Below are positions 43,312-51,655 of a stretch of 64,000 bases of DNA, piece by piece; the first letter of the stretch is position 1, and the number at the start of each line of letters is the position of its first letter. The notes under the pieces are model-generated. The model had not been told where the DNA came from, ran no database searches, and saw only the letters and a list, made by a program, of their open reading frames with translations. The translations under genes and the position numbers were made by a program. The stretch comes from Actinacidiphila acidipaludis (lineage in GTDB: Bacteria > Actinomycetota > Actinomycetes > Streptomycetales > Streptomycetaceae): the NCBI RefSeq assembly GCF_019890725.1, contig NZ_JAINZZ010000008.1, forward strand, positions 124,001 through 188,000, written 5' to 3'.

Positions 43312-43648
43312 CTACTCCCAGACTTGCCGCGTCCCGCGGACGCCTCGCGGCTGGAAGCCGGTGAGGGTGAGCGGGCCGCCCTCGGCCTCCGCGAGCTCGA
43401 CCATCAGGGCGCCGTCGCGGTGCGAACAGCGGGCGCCCTGGAGTCCGGGCGCCAGCATGGGCAGAGGACGGCGTGGAGAGCTCGGGCGTCGGGATGACGT
43501 ACGCGACCTCCGCGCAGGCGGGGCATCGCACAAGGATCCAGTCGAGGAAGTCGTCCCCGGTCGTGCGCGGGTCCCGGAACCGCGTCGAGGGCAGGGGCAG
43601 GGCCATGCCGCGAGTACGAGGCGGTCGCGGGAATCCCCGCATGCCCAT
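43312..43648 (-). pseudogene. Frameshifted small zinc-ribbon-like protein gene
   Basis: Two frames each look like protein but do not join. The N-terminal part reads TRFRDPRTTGDDFLDWILV followed by RCPACAEVAYVIP (start at 43606 or 43648). The C-terminal part, in another frame and ending at 43312, reads GALMVELAEAEGGPLTLTGF. A single indel near 43455-43480 would join them. The CPAC pair resembles one knuckle of a zinc ribbon, as in short Streptomyces proteins starting LPxPRTRFRDPRT. The second half may instead be part of another gene. It looks inactivated. Confidence 0.4.
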
Positions 43649-44013
43649 TTGGGCGCCGGGGGCCCGGGCGATCCGGACGGCGAGCGCGACGATCGTGGCC
43701 GCTGCCTGCAATGCCGCGAGGCGTCCGCTCCCCGTGGCCGGAATGTGCCCGCCCGAAGGACGGCCGGTGCATGCGGATGATGCACCAGAGGCGCGTCCGT
43801 GCTCGTGTTGCTGACGGGGTTCGGGAAGGGGAATTCCACAGCTCAGGGGTGTTGTGGGGTGATCCGTTCGGCACTGAGAATCGCCGTCATGGATGAGACA
43901 GGCGAGGTGGAACTCGGAGTGGCGCCGCGGACGGGCACTGGGAGGCTCGGGTCGGGCAAGAGGGGGATCGGCCGTTCGGCGGGACGCCGCACGGTGCGTT
44001 CGGCGGTGGGCCG
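43649..44013. other. Non-coding, probably decayed DNA
   Basis: In this 365-bp stretch I find no start, ribosome-binding site or recognisable protein in any frame. Base composition drops slightly and third-position bias is lost. It separates the frameshifted gene from the DUF6193 gene and is probably decayed sequence. Confidence 0.35.
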
Positions 44014-44784
44014 ATGAGCGCGTTCGCTTCCGCCGGGGCGGGGGCCGAGGGCAAGGCGCCCGACCCCGTTCTCTACCCGGACCTGGTGGCCGCCGGCGGG
44101 ATCGACGCGGCACTGCGGCGGATCGCCTCCGACCTCGGGCTCGACCTCGGTGAGGTGCCCGGGGGCGCGGGGTACGCGGGTGGCGGGCCCGCCCGCTCCG
44201 GACCGGACGCGTACCGGCAGCCCCTGACCGTCCATCTCGCCTCCGAGGAGCGCGCGTTCATCGTCAGCGGGTGGAGCCGCGGCGTCGAACTCGTCCGCGG
44301 CCGGACGCCCGATCTGCACCAGGTGGCCAGGGCGGCCGCGGTCTGGCGGTCGGGGGCGTCCCTCCACGAGCTGCGCGCCCTCTGCCCGTTCGTGACGTTC
44401 GGCGAACTCGCCGAGGCGCACGAGCGCGGGCCGGCGGACGCCGTCGCCGTCAAGTGGCGTCAGTTGCGCGAGTCGCTGCACGGCGGTGTGCCGAGCCCCA
44501 CCGTCCGGAGTCTGGTCGAGGCCGCCTTCGCCGAGCCGAAGCTCCGGCAGCTCTACCCGTTCACCAGCCAGCGGTCCCTGCACTTCACGACCTGCACGGG
44601 GTATCCGTTCACCTGGGTGGTGCCGTTCGTCGATCCGCTGCAGGACGGGCGCTTCCGGGTGTGCGGGCCGAGCCGCCGGGCGGTGATCGGCGAGACGGAC
44701 ACAGCGGAGGAGGCGGTCGCGCTCGTGGTCCGCAACCTGCCGGCGGACATCGGTCCCGCCGTCGCCGGTACGGCCCGGGACTGA
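44014..44784 (+). CDS. DUF6193-like protein
   Basis: The 256-residue cytoplasmic protein resembles DUF6193, which some annotations label natural-product biosynthesis. The conserved middle has QPLTVHLASEERAFIVSGW, then AVWRSGASLHELRALCPFV near 105 and AVKWRQLRESLH near 150. The C-terminal half contains LRQLYPFTSQRSLHFTTC near 185 and ETDTAEEAVALVVRNLP near the end. No catalytic motif is evident. It is isolated from any biosynthetic cluster; nearby genes are pseudogenes. Its function is unknown. Confidence 0.65.
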   Translation: MSAFASAGAGAEGKAPDPVLYPDLVAAGGIDAALRRIASDLGLDLGEVPGGAGYAGGGPARSGPDAYRQPLTVHLASEERAFIVSGWSRGVELVRGRTPDLHQVARAAAVWRSGASLHELRALCPFVTFGELAEAHERGPADAVAVKWRQLRESLHGGVPSPTVRSLVEAAFAEPKLRQLYPFTSQRSLHFTTCTGYPFTWVVPFVDPLQDGRFRVCGPSRRAVIGETDTAEEAVALVVRNLPADIGPAVAGTARD

Positions 44785-44797
44785 GGTGTTCCGCTCC

Positions 44798-44844
44798 CGC
44801 TCGATCGGCGCCGGGCAGCCCCGCTCGGTCGGCGCCGAACAGCC
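44798..44844 (+). repeat. Two 23-bp direct repeats after the DUF6193 gene
   Basis: 44798-44820 and 44822-44844 share 20 of 23 bases (pattern CGCTCGRTCGGCGCCGRRCAG followed by CC). They lie just past the DUF6193 stop, at the degraded 3' end of the aldo/keto reductase remnant, and may reflect the duplication that removed that gene's stop codon. Confidence 0.6.
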
Positions 44845-44859
44845 GGGCCGGGGCTCGGC

Positions 44860-45410
44860 TGCTACACCCGGGCGGGTCTCGTACCGGACTTCGCTCCGCA
44901 GCAGCGGCGGGTAGACGGCGGACGGTTCCCCGTCGACCGTGGTGCCCGCGAACTGCAGCATCGCGCGCAACTCGCTGTTCATCGGCGCTGGGTAGTCCAA
45001 CGCGTGGGCCGACACCCGGCACAGAACGCTCAGTTGCGCGGGGCTGAGGCTGATGTCCAGCCCGCCCAGGTTGCCTTCCAGGTGCTCAGGGCGCCGGGCG
45101 CCGACGAAGGGCACGACGCTTTGCTGGCGCGCCCGCAGCCAGGCGAGGGCCACGGCCACTGAGCCTGCCCCGAGTTCGTCCGCCACCTCGGCCACCGCGT
45201 CGATGACCTCCCAGTCGGCGGCGCCGGGCCCTCCGACGTGCGCGGCGCGCGCCGCGTCGGTGACCTCGTCGCCGCGCCGGTACTTGCCGGACAAGAAGCC
45301 GTTCTTCGACGGGCTCCACGGCACGAGGGCGAGCCCCTGGTCACGGGCGAACGGCGCGAGCTCGCCCGCGACTTCGCGGGCCAGGAGCGAGTACTCGACC
45401 TGGACTCGAT
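44860..45410 (-). pseudogene. Aldo/keto reductase remnant, 5' half missing
   Basis: The minus strand encodes the C-terminal half of an aldo/keto reductase: VQVEYSLLAREVAGELAPF, then ALVPWSPSKNGFLSGKYRRG, VALAWLRARQQSVVPFVGAR and DISLSPAQLSVL. These are the blocks from barrel strand 7 onward. The N-terminal half with the Asp-Tyr-Lys-His active site is absent; the frame stops being AKR-like at about 45410, where the opposite-strand AraC remnant begins. At the other end the reading frame runs on without the expected stop. It cannot make a working reductase. Confidence 0.75.
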
Positions 45411-45754
45411 CAGGGGCCCGCGCCGTCCACTGGATCCGCGACGACTACGCGGCGTCCTTCCGCGTGGCGGACGTGACCCGGTTGGCCGGTATGAGCACCT
45501 CGGCCTTCCACCGCAACTTCCAGGCGGTGACCGCCATGAGCCCGATCCAGTTCCAGAAGCCCATCCGACTCCAGGAGGCGCGGCTGATCCTCGCGGGGCG
45601 GTCCGGCGACATGACGGCCGTGTCCCAGTCCGTGGGGTACGACAGCGCGTCGCAGTTCAGCCGCGAGTACCGCCGCCTCTTCGGCGTCTCCCCCAGCCAG
45701 GACGCCCGCCGTCTCCGAGCCTCCGGTCCCCCTCCGCCGGTGCCGGTGCCCTAG
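45411..45754 (+). pseudogene. AraC family regulator remnant, C-terminal HTH only
   Basis: The plus strand encodes the C-terminal two-HTH region of an AraC/XylS regulator: AVHWIRDDYAASFRVADV, RLAGMSTSAFHRNFQAVTAM and VGYDSASQFSREYRRLFGVSP. The N-terminal ligand-binding domain, start codon and promoter are missing, and coding similarity begins at the point where the opposite-strand AKR remnant ends. Aldo/keto reductase and AraC genes are commonly divergent neighbours, so one deletion explains both losses. Confidence 0.75.
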
Positions 45755-45823
45755 CCGATGGCTGCGGTCGCCTGCCGGCCGGTGCATAGGGTGAGGGCAG
45801 GACTCGGCCTGGGAGGGGGCGTC

Positions 45824-46492
45824 GTGGAGCGGCTGGCGGTCGTCGTGGAGGCGCGGGACGTGGCGGGGCTCGGGCACTTCTGGGCGGAGGCCCTGGGGTG
45901 GCGGCAGGGCAAGGGCGGGGTGGTCGGGCCGGGCGAGGGCGGGGCCGTCGAGCTGGTCTTCGTCGCGTCGGGGCGGCGCAAGTCCGGCAAGAACCGCCTG
46001 CACCTGGACCTCACCGGTGGCGACGACCAGGCCGCGGAGGTGGGGCGGCTGCTCGCGCTCGGGGCGCGCCGCGCCGACATCGGTCAGGGTGACGTGCCCT
46101 GGGAGGTCCTCGCCGACCCGGAGGGCAACGAATTCTGCGTGCTGCCGGGGGCCGACGCGGCCGGGCGGCTCGCCCAGGTGTGCCAGGACGCCGCGGATCC
46201 CGCGCTGCAGGGCGCGTTCTGGGCGGCCGCCACCGGCTGGCAGATCACGGAGGAGGCCGCCTGGGGCGTCCGCCTGGCGGCCGCCCCAGGCACGGCGCCC
46301 TCCTTGGTGATGGGACCCCCGGCGACCGCCAGACACGGCGTGAACCGCCTGCGGTTCGCTCTCACGGCCGACGATCTCAGCGCGCTGGAAGGGAAGTTGA
46401 TTACCGCCGGTGCCGGACGGACGGCCGCGCCGCACCTCTTCACCGACCCCGAGGGCAACGAGTTCCACCTCGGGCGCCCACGCGCGACATGA
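45824..46492 (+). CDS. VOC superfamily protein with two glyoxalase-like domains
   Basis: The 222-residue protein has two tandem VOC modules. The first runs from about residues 5-115 (GLGHFWAEALGW, NRLHLDLTG, VLADPEGNEFCVLPG) and the second from about 125-220 (GAFWAAATGWQI, NRLRFALTADD, LFTDPEGNEFHLGRP). The DPEGNEF motif provides a metal-binding Glu in each half, and a His occurs in the first NRLHLDL only. It may be a dioxygenase, isomerase or antibiotic-binding resistance protein. I chose the GTG at 45824, which has GGGAGGGGG immediately upstream; an ATG at 45758 also fits. Confidence 0.8.
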   Translation: MERLAVVVEARDVAGLGHFWAEALGWRQGKGGVVGPGEGGAVELVFVASGRRKSGKNRLHLDLTGGDDQAAEVGRLLALGARRADIGQGDVPWEVLADPEGNEFCVLPGADAAGRLAQVCQDAADPALQGAFWAAATGWQITEEAAWGVRLAAAPGTAPSLVMGPPATARHGVNRLRFALTADDLSALEGKLITAGAGRTAAPHLFTDPEGNEFHLGRPRAT

Positions 46493-46545
46493 CCTCCTGA
46501 AACCCCCTTGCCGCCGGGAAGAACCGGGCTGGATCATCGTCGGCG

Positions 46546-47883
46546 ATGACTGAGACAACACATCCCGAACTTTCCACCGCATGGGAGCTGTTCGACTCCG
46601 GCGACCAGCGCGGCGCCATGCGCACGCTCCGGCTCGCGGCCGACTCCATACCCCCCGCCGAACTGGCTCCGCTCGTGGCCAAGTTGGCGGAGAGCTCCGG
46701 CTTCGAGGATCTGCGCACGTCGGCCGCGGGCCTGGTCGCACGGCCCGACGACGCCACCGCCCTCTACGCGTTCGGGTACGACTGCATCGAGCGCGGTGTG
46801 TCCGCGCTGGCCGTCCCGGCGCTCCGGGCGTCGCTGGACGCGTCGCAGCGGCAGGGGCGGACGCCGCGCAAGAGCGGCCGGTGGGGACGGAAGCCGGCGC
46901 CGCCGGATGTCGCGCCGCGCAAGGTCCTGGTGGAACTGGCCGTCGCTCTGGAGGACGGCGAGCGGCACGCCGAGGCCGCGGACGTGCTGAGCGAGCACGA
47001 CACGCTCACCGAGGACTGGCCCGACGGCTACCTGCTGGCCTACAACGCGCTGATGGCCGGGCGCGTCGACCAGGCGGCCCGGGTGTTCGGCGCGCTGGCG
47101 GCGGCACCGGAGCAGTGGCAGCCGGCCGCCGAACGCATCGCCCGCATCCTGGCGCGGGTGGCGACGGCCGCGCCGGAGGGCGACCGGGACCTGCGCGGCT
47201 GGCACTTCGCGCTGACCGGTGGCCTGCTCAGCACGCTGTCGCCGTACGGGTTCACGAGCATGACCGGCCGCTGGGCGTATCTGCAGGACACGCGGGCGTC
47301 GTGCCGGCTCGGCCTGGAGCGGCTGCGGACGGTCCTGGCGGCGACCGGGCGGACACCCGCGTCGGTCGGACTGCTGCCCGACCGGAACAGCGAGGTGCTG
47401 GGGCTCGCGGCGGCCGAGGTGCTGGGGCTGCCCGCCGAGCCGTACCGGCCGGGGGCGGCGGACGTGCTGGTCGTGGCGTACGACCTGAACGAGTGCGACC
47501 GCCAGCTGGTCGTGGGCCTGCGGGAACGCGTGCCCGGCCAGGTGCTGTTCGAGCACGCCACGTGCTGGACCGACCCGCCGGCCGTCTCCGCCGACGTCAG
47601 TACGTTGCTGGTCCAGACGGTCGTGGCGCCCTGGGGCGAGCGGATGAGATTCACGGCCGACGGCGAACGGGACGACGTTCCCGCGGACGAGCGGCCCGCC
47701 GAAGAGGTGGCTGCGGAGATCGTCACGGCGGAGCCGCGGGTCGACGAGGGGGACGGGGAGGCGCCGGCGGACTCCGCGGAGGCGCTGAGCGCGCTCGCCG
47801 AGCGGGTGCGGGAGGAGTGGCTCACGGGCCCGCGGGACCGCGCCCGCTCGTCCGGCCCCGTCCGCAGCGGGCGCTTCGCCTGA
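46546..47883 (+). CDS. Conserved hypothetical TPR-like protein
   Basis: I do not recognise a named family. The 445-residue cytoplasmic protein opens with helical TPR-like repeats (WELFDSGDQRGAMRTLRLAA; then LVELAVALEDGERHAEAADV and LAYNALMAGRVDQAARVFGAL). A second part (residues about 210-390) includes GLLSTLSPYGFTSMTGRWAY and PASVGLLPDRNSEVLGLAAAE, then an alpha/beta segment. The acidic C-terminal 60 residues are disordered. Related proteins occur singly across Streptomyces. The ATG has no strong ribosome-binding site. The function is unknown. Confidence 0.7.
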   Translation: MTETTHPELSTAWELFDSGDQRGAMRTLRLAADSIPPAELAPLVAKLAESSGFEDLRTSAAGLVARPDDATALYAFGYDCIERGVSALAVPALRASLDASQRQGRTPRKSGRWGRKPAPPDVAPRKVLVELAVALEDGERHAEAADVLSEHDTLTEDWPDGYLLAYNALMAGRVDQAARVFGALAAAPEQWQPAAERIARILARVATAAPEGDRDLRGWHFALTGGLLSTLSPYGFTSMTGRWAYLQDTRASCRLGLERLRTVLAATGRTPASVGLLPDRNSEVLGLAAAEVLGLPAEPYRPGAADVLVVAYDLNECDRQLVVGLRERVPGQVLFEHATCWTDPPAVSADVSTLLVQTVVAPWGERMRFTADGERDDVPADERPAEEVAAEIVTAEPRVDEGDGEAPADSAEALSALAERVREEWLTGPRDRARSSGPVRSGRFA

Positions 47884-48270
47884 CCGCCTGATCCGGCGGG
47901 ACGGCCTGCGGGATGGCCTGTGGGCTGCCCCGCGGGGTCGGATCGCGGGGGCGACTCGCGGGATCGACTCGCGGCACCCCGTGCGGACGTGACCGCGGAC
48001 GCCAGCCCTCGACCGCCCGCTGACCCGCCACCGCCGCCCCCGGCCCCCACTCACCTTTCCGGCCCGGGGACGAGGAGCGAGTGCCCCCGATGGCGCAGAG
48101 CGGAACACCACCGCACAGAGCCGACAGGCGGAGTCCGCGCCCGGGGTCGTGGGCCGAACGGGTGGGGATGGCCGTGGCCTGCCGGGAGTTGGGGCGTGGA
48201 GGCGCGATCTTGGGGGCGGGTCGGCCCACGGCCCGGAGTCCCTGATGCTCCGCACCCCCGGAGGAGTCCC
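47884..48270. other. 387-bp intergenic region without a gene
   Basis: I find no credible gene here. Open frames on both strands are rich in Pro, Arg and Gly and look like GC-driven shadows. CGACTCGCGG occurs twice at 47952 and 47965. A ribosome-binding site for the next gene (GGAGGAG) ends the stretch. Confidence 0.4.
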
Positions 48271-48747
48271 GTGCGTACCCGCTCGCTCTTGTCGCTCACC
48301 GCGGCCACCGCGGCCCTGCTGTTCCCGGCCGCTCCCGCTCATGCGGCCGGCACCGGCACGTACCGGATCCAGTTGGCCGGCACCAACCGCTGCCTCGCGG
48401 CGAGCGAGGGCCTGATCGGGGGCGCGCTCAGGGTGTGCGGCCCCAGCACGGTGTGGACGGTGCGCGCCATGGACGACGGCACCGTGCAGTTCGTCGAGCC
48501 CGCCGGCGAGGGCCGCTGCCTCGGGCTCTCCCCCGCCGTGGTCTTCCCGCCCGCCCTGTGGCTGAGCACGTGCGGCGCCTCGCCCGACCGGTGGCGCGTC
48601 GAGGTCACGGACGGGTCCTCGCTCGTCGCGCTGGCTCTCGACGACGCGCCGTTCGGCACCCTCACCTCGATCGGCAACCGCGCCGCCGCCGCGGGTGACG
48701 GCGCGGCGGAGTGGCTGGTGCGCCCGGTGGACTCGGCCGAGCAGTAA
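48271..48747 (+). CDS. Small secreted protein of unknown family
   Basis: The 158-residue protein has a signal peptide (SLLSLTAATAALLFPAAPAHA, cleavage near residue 25; shown here from Ser5) and a mature domain of about 130 residues. It has four cysteines and repeated short beta motifs (GTYRIQLAGTNRCLAAS, RCLGLSP, PALWLSTCGASPDRWRVE), a pattern like a beta-trefoil or ricin-type lectin, although no QxW motif is obvious. The GTG start has GGAGGAG five bases upstream. It is monocistronic and followed by a strong hairpin. It may bind carbohydrate or inhibit an enzyme, but that is a guess. Confidence 0.65.
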   Translation: MRTRSLLSLTAATAALLFPAAPAHAAGTGTYRIQLAGTNRCLAASEGLIGGALRVCGPSTVWTVRAMDDGTVQFVEPAGEGRCLGLSPAVVFPPALWLSTCGASPDRWRVEVTDGSSLVALALDDAPFGTLTSIGNRAAAAGDGAAEWLVRPVDSAEQ

Positions 48748-48781
48748 GCACACCGCCGGCCGGGACGCCGGCCCGCGGAGG

Positions 48782-48813
48782 TTCCTGCCGCCGGGACCGG
48801 CGGCCGGCAGGAA
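48782..48813. terminator. Hairpin after the small secreted protein gene
   Basis: TTCCTGCCG (48782-48790) pairs with CGGCAGGAA (48805-48813), and inside it CCGG pairs with CCGG around GA, with a four-base bulge. It lies 35 bases after the stop codon and before the next gene on the same strand. Confidence 0.75.
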
Positions 48814-48855
48814 TTCCGCAGGCCACGCCGGGCCGCCGCCGCATAGGCTGCCCCC

Positions 48856-49239
48856 ATGGCATCCCTGGTACGGCATGTGACCCTCGACTGCGCCGACGCC
48901 TACACCCTCGCGTCCTTCTGGGCCCAGGTGGTGGACGGGAGGCTGGCGGACGACGACAGACCGGGAGACCCGGAGGCCGTGGTCTCCTCGGCCGGCGTCA
49001 CGCTGCTGTTCATCACCGTGCCCGAGTCCAAGACCGTCAAGAACCGTGTGCACCTGGACCTGCAGCCGCAGGACCGCGGCCGTGACGAGGAGGTGGCGCG
49101 GCTGCTCGACCTCGGCGCGCGGATCGTGGGGGACCTGCGGCGTCCGGACGGCACCGGCTGGGTCACCATGGCCGACCCCGAGGGGAACGAGTTCTGCGTG
49201 GAGCGGAGCGCGGCCGAGCGGGCGGCGACGGATGCCTGA
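48856..49239 (+). CDS. VOC family protein (glyoxalase/dioxygenase-like)
   Basis: The 127-residue single-domain VOC protein begins RHVTLDCADAYTLASFWAQV, where glyoxalase-like domains have their first strand and helix. It shows NRVHLDLQPQ (metal His) near residue 62 and MADPEGNEFCVERS (metal Glu) near 105. It should dimerise to form a metal site. Its stop overlaps the start of the arylamine N-acetyltransferase by eight bases (ATGCCTGA), so the two are cotranslated. A role in binding or modifying a small aromatic or drug-like molecule is plausible from that link. Confidence 0.82.
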   Translation: MASLVRHVTLDCADAYTLASFWAQVVDGRLADDDRPGDPEAVVSSAGVTLLFITVPESKTVKNRVHLDLQPQDRGRDEEVARLLDLGARIVGDLRRPDGTGWVTMADPEGNEFCVERSAAERAATDA

Positions 49240-50026
49240 CCTCCTCGACTCCGGCCGAACCGAGGCGTATCTGCGGCGGATCGGCGCCGAACGCCCGTCC
49301 GCGGCCGACGCGGAGACGCTGCGCGCCCTGCACCTGCGGCACCAGATGACGGTGCCGTTCGAGAACCTCTCCATCCACCTCGGCCAGGACATCGTCCTGG
49401 AGGAGTCCGCGCTGGTGGACAAGGTCCTCGGCGGCCGCGGCGGCTTCTGCTACGAACTCAACGGCGCCTTCGCCGCGTTGCTGCGCGCCGTCGGCTACGA
49501 GGTGACCGTGCTCGCGGCGCGGGTGTTCGGCAAGGACCAGGAACTCGGGCCGCCCTATGACCACTTGGCGCTGCGAGTCGTGCCGTCGGACGGCAGCGGC
49601 CCGTGGCTGGCGGATGTCGGCTTCGGGCGGCACAGCCACTACCCGCTGCACTTCGGCAGCCGGGACGAACAGCCGGACCCCGGCGGACGGTTCCGGATCA
49701 CCGACACCCCGGACGGCGACATCGACGTCCTCAACGACGGCCGTCCGGAGTACCGACTGGAACAACGGCCGCGCGAGCTGCGGGACTTCGAGGCCACGTC
49801 CTGGTGGCAGCGCACCTCGCCGCGTTCGCACTTCCGCCAGTCACTGGTGTGCACGCGGCTCACGGAGACCGGGAGGGTGACGGTCAGCGGCCGCACCCTC
49901 GTGCTGACCGGCGCCGACGGCGACCGTGAGCAGCGGGAGCTGGCGGCGGACGAGGTGCTGCCCGCCTACCGCGAGCACTTCGGGATCATGCTCGACCGCG
50001 AACCGGTCGTCGCGCCGCTGCCCTGA
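49232..50026 (+). CDS. nat: Arylamine N-acetyltransferase
   Basis: The 264-residue enzyme transfers acetyl groups from acetyl-CoA to arylamines or hydrazines. The Cys-His-Asp triad is complete: Cys73 in GGRGGFCYELN, His111 in PYDHLAL and Asp128 in LADVGFG. VPFENLSIHLG near residue 41 is the family N-terminal motif. The start overlaps the VOC stop. The actinobacterial NAT size is typical. It may detoxify aromatic amines or act on 3-amino-5-hydroxybenzoate-like precursors; no ansamycin genes are present here. Confidence 0.92.
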   Translation: MPDLLDSGRTEAYLRRIGAERPSAADAETLRALHLRHQMTVPFENLSIHLGQDIVLEESALVDKVLGGRGGFCYELNGAFAALLRAVGYEVTVLAARVFGKDQELGPPYDHLALRVVPSDGSGPWLADVGFGRHSHYPLHFGSRDEQPDPGGRFRITDTPDGDIDVLNDGRPEYRLEQRPRELRDFEATSWWQRTSPRSHFRQSLVCTRLTETGRVTVSGRTLVLTGADGDREQRELAADEVLPAYREHFGIMLDREPVVAPLP

Positions 50027-50041
50027 ACGTGCCGCGGGCCC

Positions 50042-51277
50042 TCACACCCCCCACTCGGCCCGCACCCCGGCGAAGAACGCGTGGAAGCCGGGGAAGGTCT
50101 TCTTCACGCACCCCGGGTCGTCGAACGTGGTGCCCGGGGTGCGCAGGCCCGCGACCGCGAAGCTCATCGCGATGCGGTGGTCGCCGTGGCAGGCGATCTC
50201 GACAGGCGCGGGCGTGCCGGGCTGGATCTCGATCCAGTCGCGGCCCGTCTCGACCTGGATGCCCTGGCGGCGCAGGTTCACCGCGCACGCCTCCAGGCGG
50301 TCGCACTCCTTGACGCGGGTGTTGTAGACGTCCTCGATCCTCACGGGACCGTCCGCGAAGGGCGCGATGGCGGCGAGCGTCGGCATGGTGTCGGAGATGT
50401 CCCGCATGGCCACGGTGGTGCCGGACAGGCGGCCGGTGCCGGTCACGGTCGTGCTGTCGGGGCCGATCTCGACGTCCGCGCCCATGCCGCGCAGGACCTC
50501 GACGAACTGCAGGTCGCCCTGGAGGGCGCCGGCGCCCAGACCGGGGACGGTGGCGGAGCGGCCGGTGAGCGCGGCGGCGGCGAAGAAGTAGCTCGCCGTG
50601 GACGCGTCGGGCTCGACGGCGTAGTCGACGGCCCGGTAGCCGCCGGGCGGCACGACGAAGGTGTCGCCCTCGCGCGTCACCGTGACGCCGAAACGGCGCA
50701 TCATCGCGAGCGTGATCTCCACGTAGGGCACCGAGACGATGCCGGTGACGCGGATCCGCAGGCCCTCGGCGGTCAGCGGGCCGGTGAGCAGCAGCGCGGT
50801 GAGGAACTGCGAGGACAGGCTGGCGTCCAGGTCGATCTCGCCGCCCTTGATGCCGTCGGCGACGACGGTGAGCGGGAGGTGGCCCTCGGCCTCCTCGTGG
50901 GTGAGGTCGACGCCGAGCGACCGCAGCGCCTCGGTGAGCGGGGCGACCGGGCGGCGGCGCATCTGCGCGGAGGCGTCGAAGCGGAAGGTGCCGTGGCCGG
51001 CCGCGGCGAGCGCGGGCAGGAAGCGTGCCGCGGTGGCCGCGTCCCGGCAGAAGACCTCGGCCTCGGCGGCGGCAGGGCCCTGCGGGCGGCCGGTGACGTG
51101 CCACTCCTCGGCCTCGCGCCGCACGTCGTAGCCGAGGCGGGTCAGGCCCTCGGCGAAGCCGTCGGTGTCGTCGGACAGCAGGGGCCGGCGCAGCACGGTG
51201 GTGCCGTCGGCGGCGGCGGCGAGGAACAGGGCCCTCGCGGTCACCGACTTCGAGCCGGGTACGGCGACGACACTCAC
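50042..51277 (-). CDS. aroA: EPSP synthase (3-phosphoshikimate 1-carboxyvinyltransferase), Ala at the Gly96 position
   Basis: The 411-residue enzyme joins shikimate-3-phosphate and PEP in aromatic amino acid synthesis. Family residues are present: Lys10 in VPGSKSVTARAL, Asp and Met in AMRDISDTMPTLAAI, RVKECDRLEA and ACHGDHRIAMSFAVAGL. The PEP-site loop that reads LGNAGTAMRP in sensitive enzymes reads CRDAATAARF here, so Ala81 replaces Gly96 of E. coli, as in class II glyphosate-tolerant enzymes such as CP4. The N-terminus is short, starting only six residues before PGSKS; the GTG has a perfect AGGAGG. It is isolated from other aro genes and is probably a second copy. Confidence 0.9.
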   Translation of the reverse strand: MSVVAVPGSKSVTARALFLAAAADGTTVLRRPLLSDDTDGFAEGLTRLGYDVRREAEEWHVTGRPQGPAAAEAEVFCRDAATAARFLPALAAAGHGTFRFDASAQMRRRPVAPLTEALRSLGVDLTHEEAEGHLPLTVVADGIKGGEIDLDASLSSQFLTALLLTGPLTAEGLRIRVTGIVSVPYVEITLAMMRRFGVTVTREGDTFVVPPGGYRAVDYAVEPDASTASYFFAAAALTGRSATVPGLGAGALQGDLQFVEVLRGMGADVEIGPDSTTVTGTGRLSGTTVAMRDISDTMPTLAAIAPFADGPVRIEDVYNTRVKECDRLEACAVNLRRQGIQVETGRDWIEIQPGTPAPVEIACHGDHRIAMSFAVAGLRTPGTTFDDPGCVKKTFPGFHAFFAGVRAEWGV

Positions 51278-51655
51278 GGGATGGCCTCCTGGCGGGTCTC
51301 TCTGCGTCTTCCGGCGCCACGGCCTGGGCCGCGTGCCGACGCGGCGAGTCTAGGCGGACGGCACATCTGTCCGTCCGGGCGTCCGAGGAATGGCCACGAA
51401 TTGCCAGCCGGGCCGTCCGCAGGGCCACGCGCCGGGCGGGGGACGTGCCGGGCGGTCCCACCCCCGAGGCCCGCGCCGTCCCCGAGGCCAGCGCCGTCCC
51501 CGGCGCCCGCGGCCGCCAGGCCCCGCGCCACCCAGGCCGAGGTCGTCCCAGGACCAGGCCCCACGCCGTCCGGGCCCCACGCCGCTCAGGAGCAGGTCGC
51601 CCCAGGCACAAGCCCGCCGCCCCGGACCCGCCCCCGGCTCAGGGCTCTGCCCGGG
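51278..51655. other. 378-bp intergenic region without a gene
   Basis: No supportable gene is present. The stretch is extremely GC- and proline-codon-rich, with degenerate direct repeats such as CCCCACGCCGTCCGGGCCCC and CCCACGCCGCTC. It lies between the aroA start and the P450 stop, both on the minus strand, and probably holds the aroA promoter, which I could not pinpoint. Confidence 0.4.

Noticed and set aside
43649..44013. Start of the DUF6193 gene further upstream
   Set aside because: Upstream codons lose the third-position GC bias and no ribosome-binding site is seen. The ATG at 44014 follows GGTGGGCCG.
47822..48229. Minus-strand open frame in the intergenic region
   Set aside because: The translation is Pro/Arg/Ser-rich without structure, runs into the antisense of the TPR-like gene, and has no start signal.
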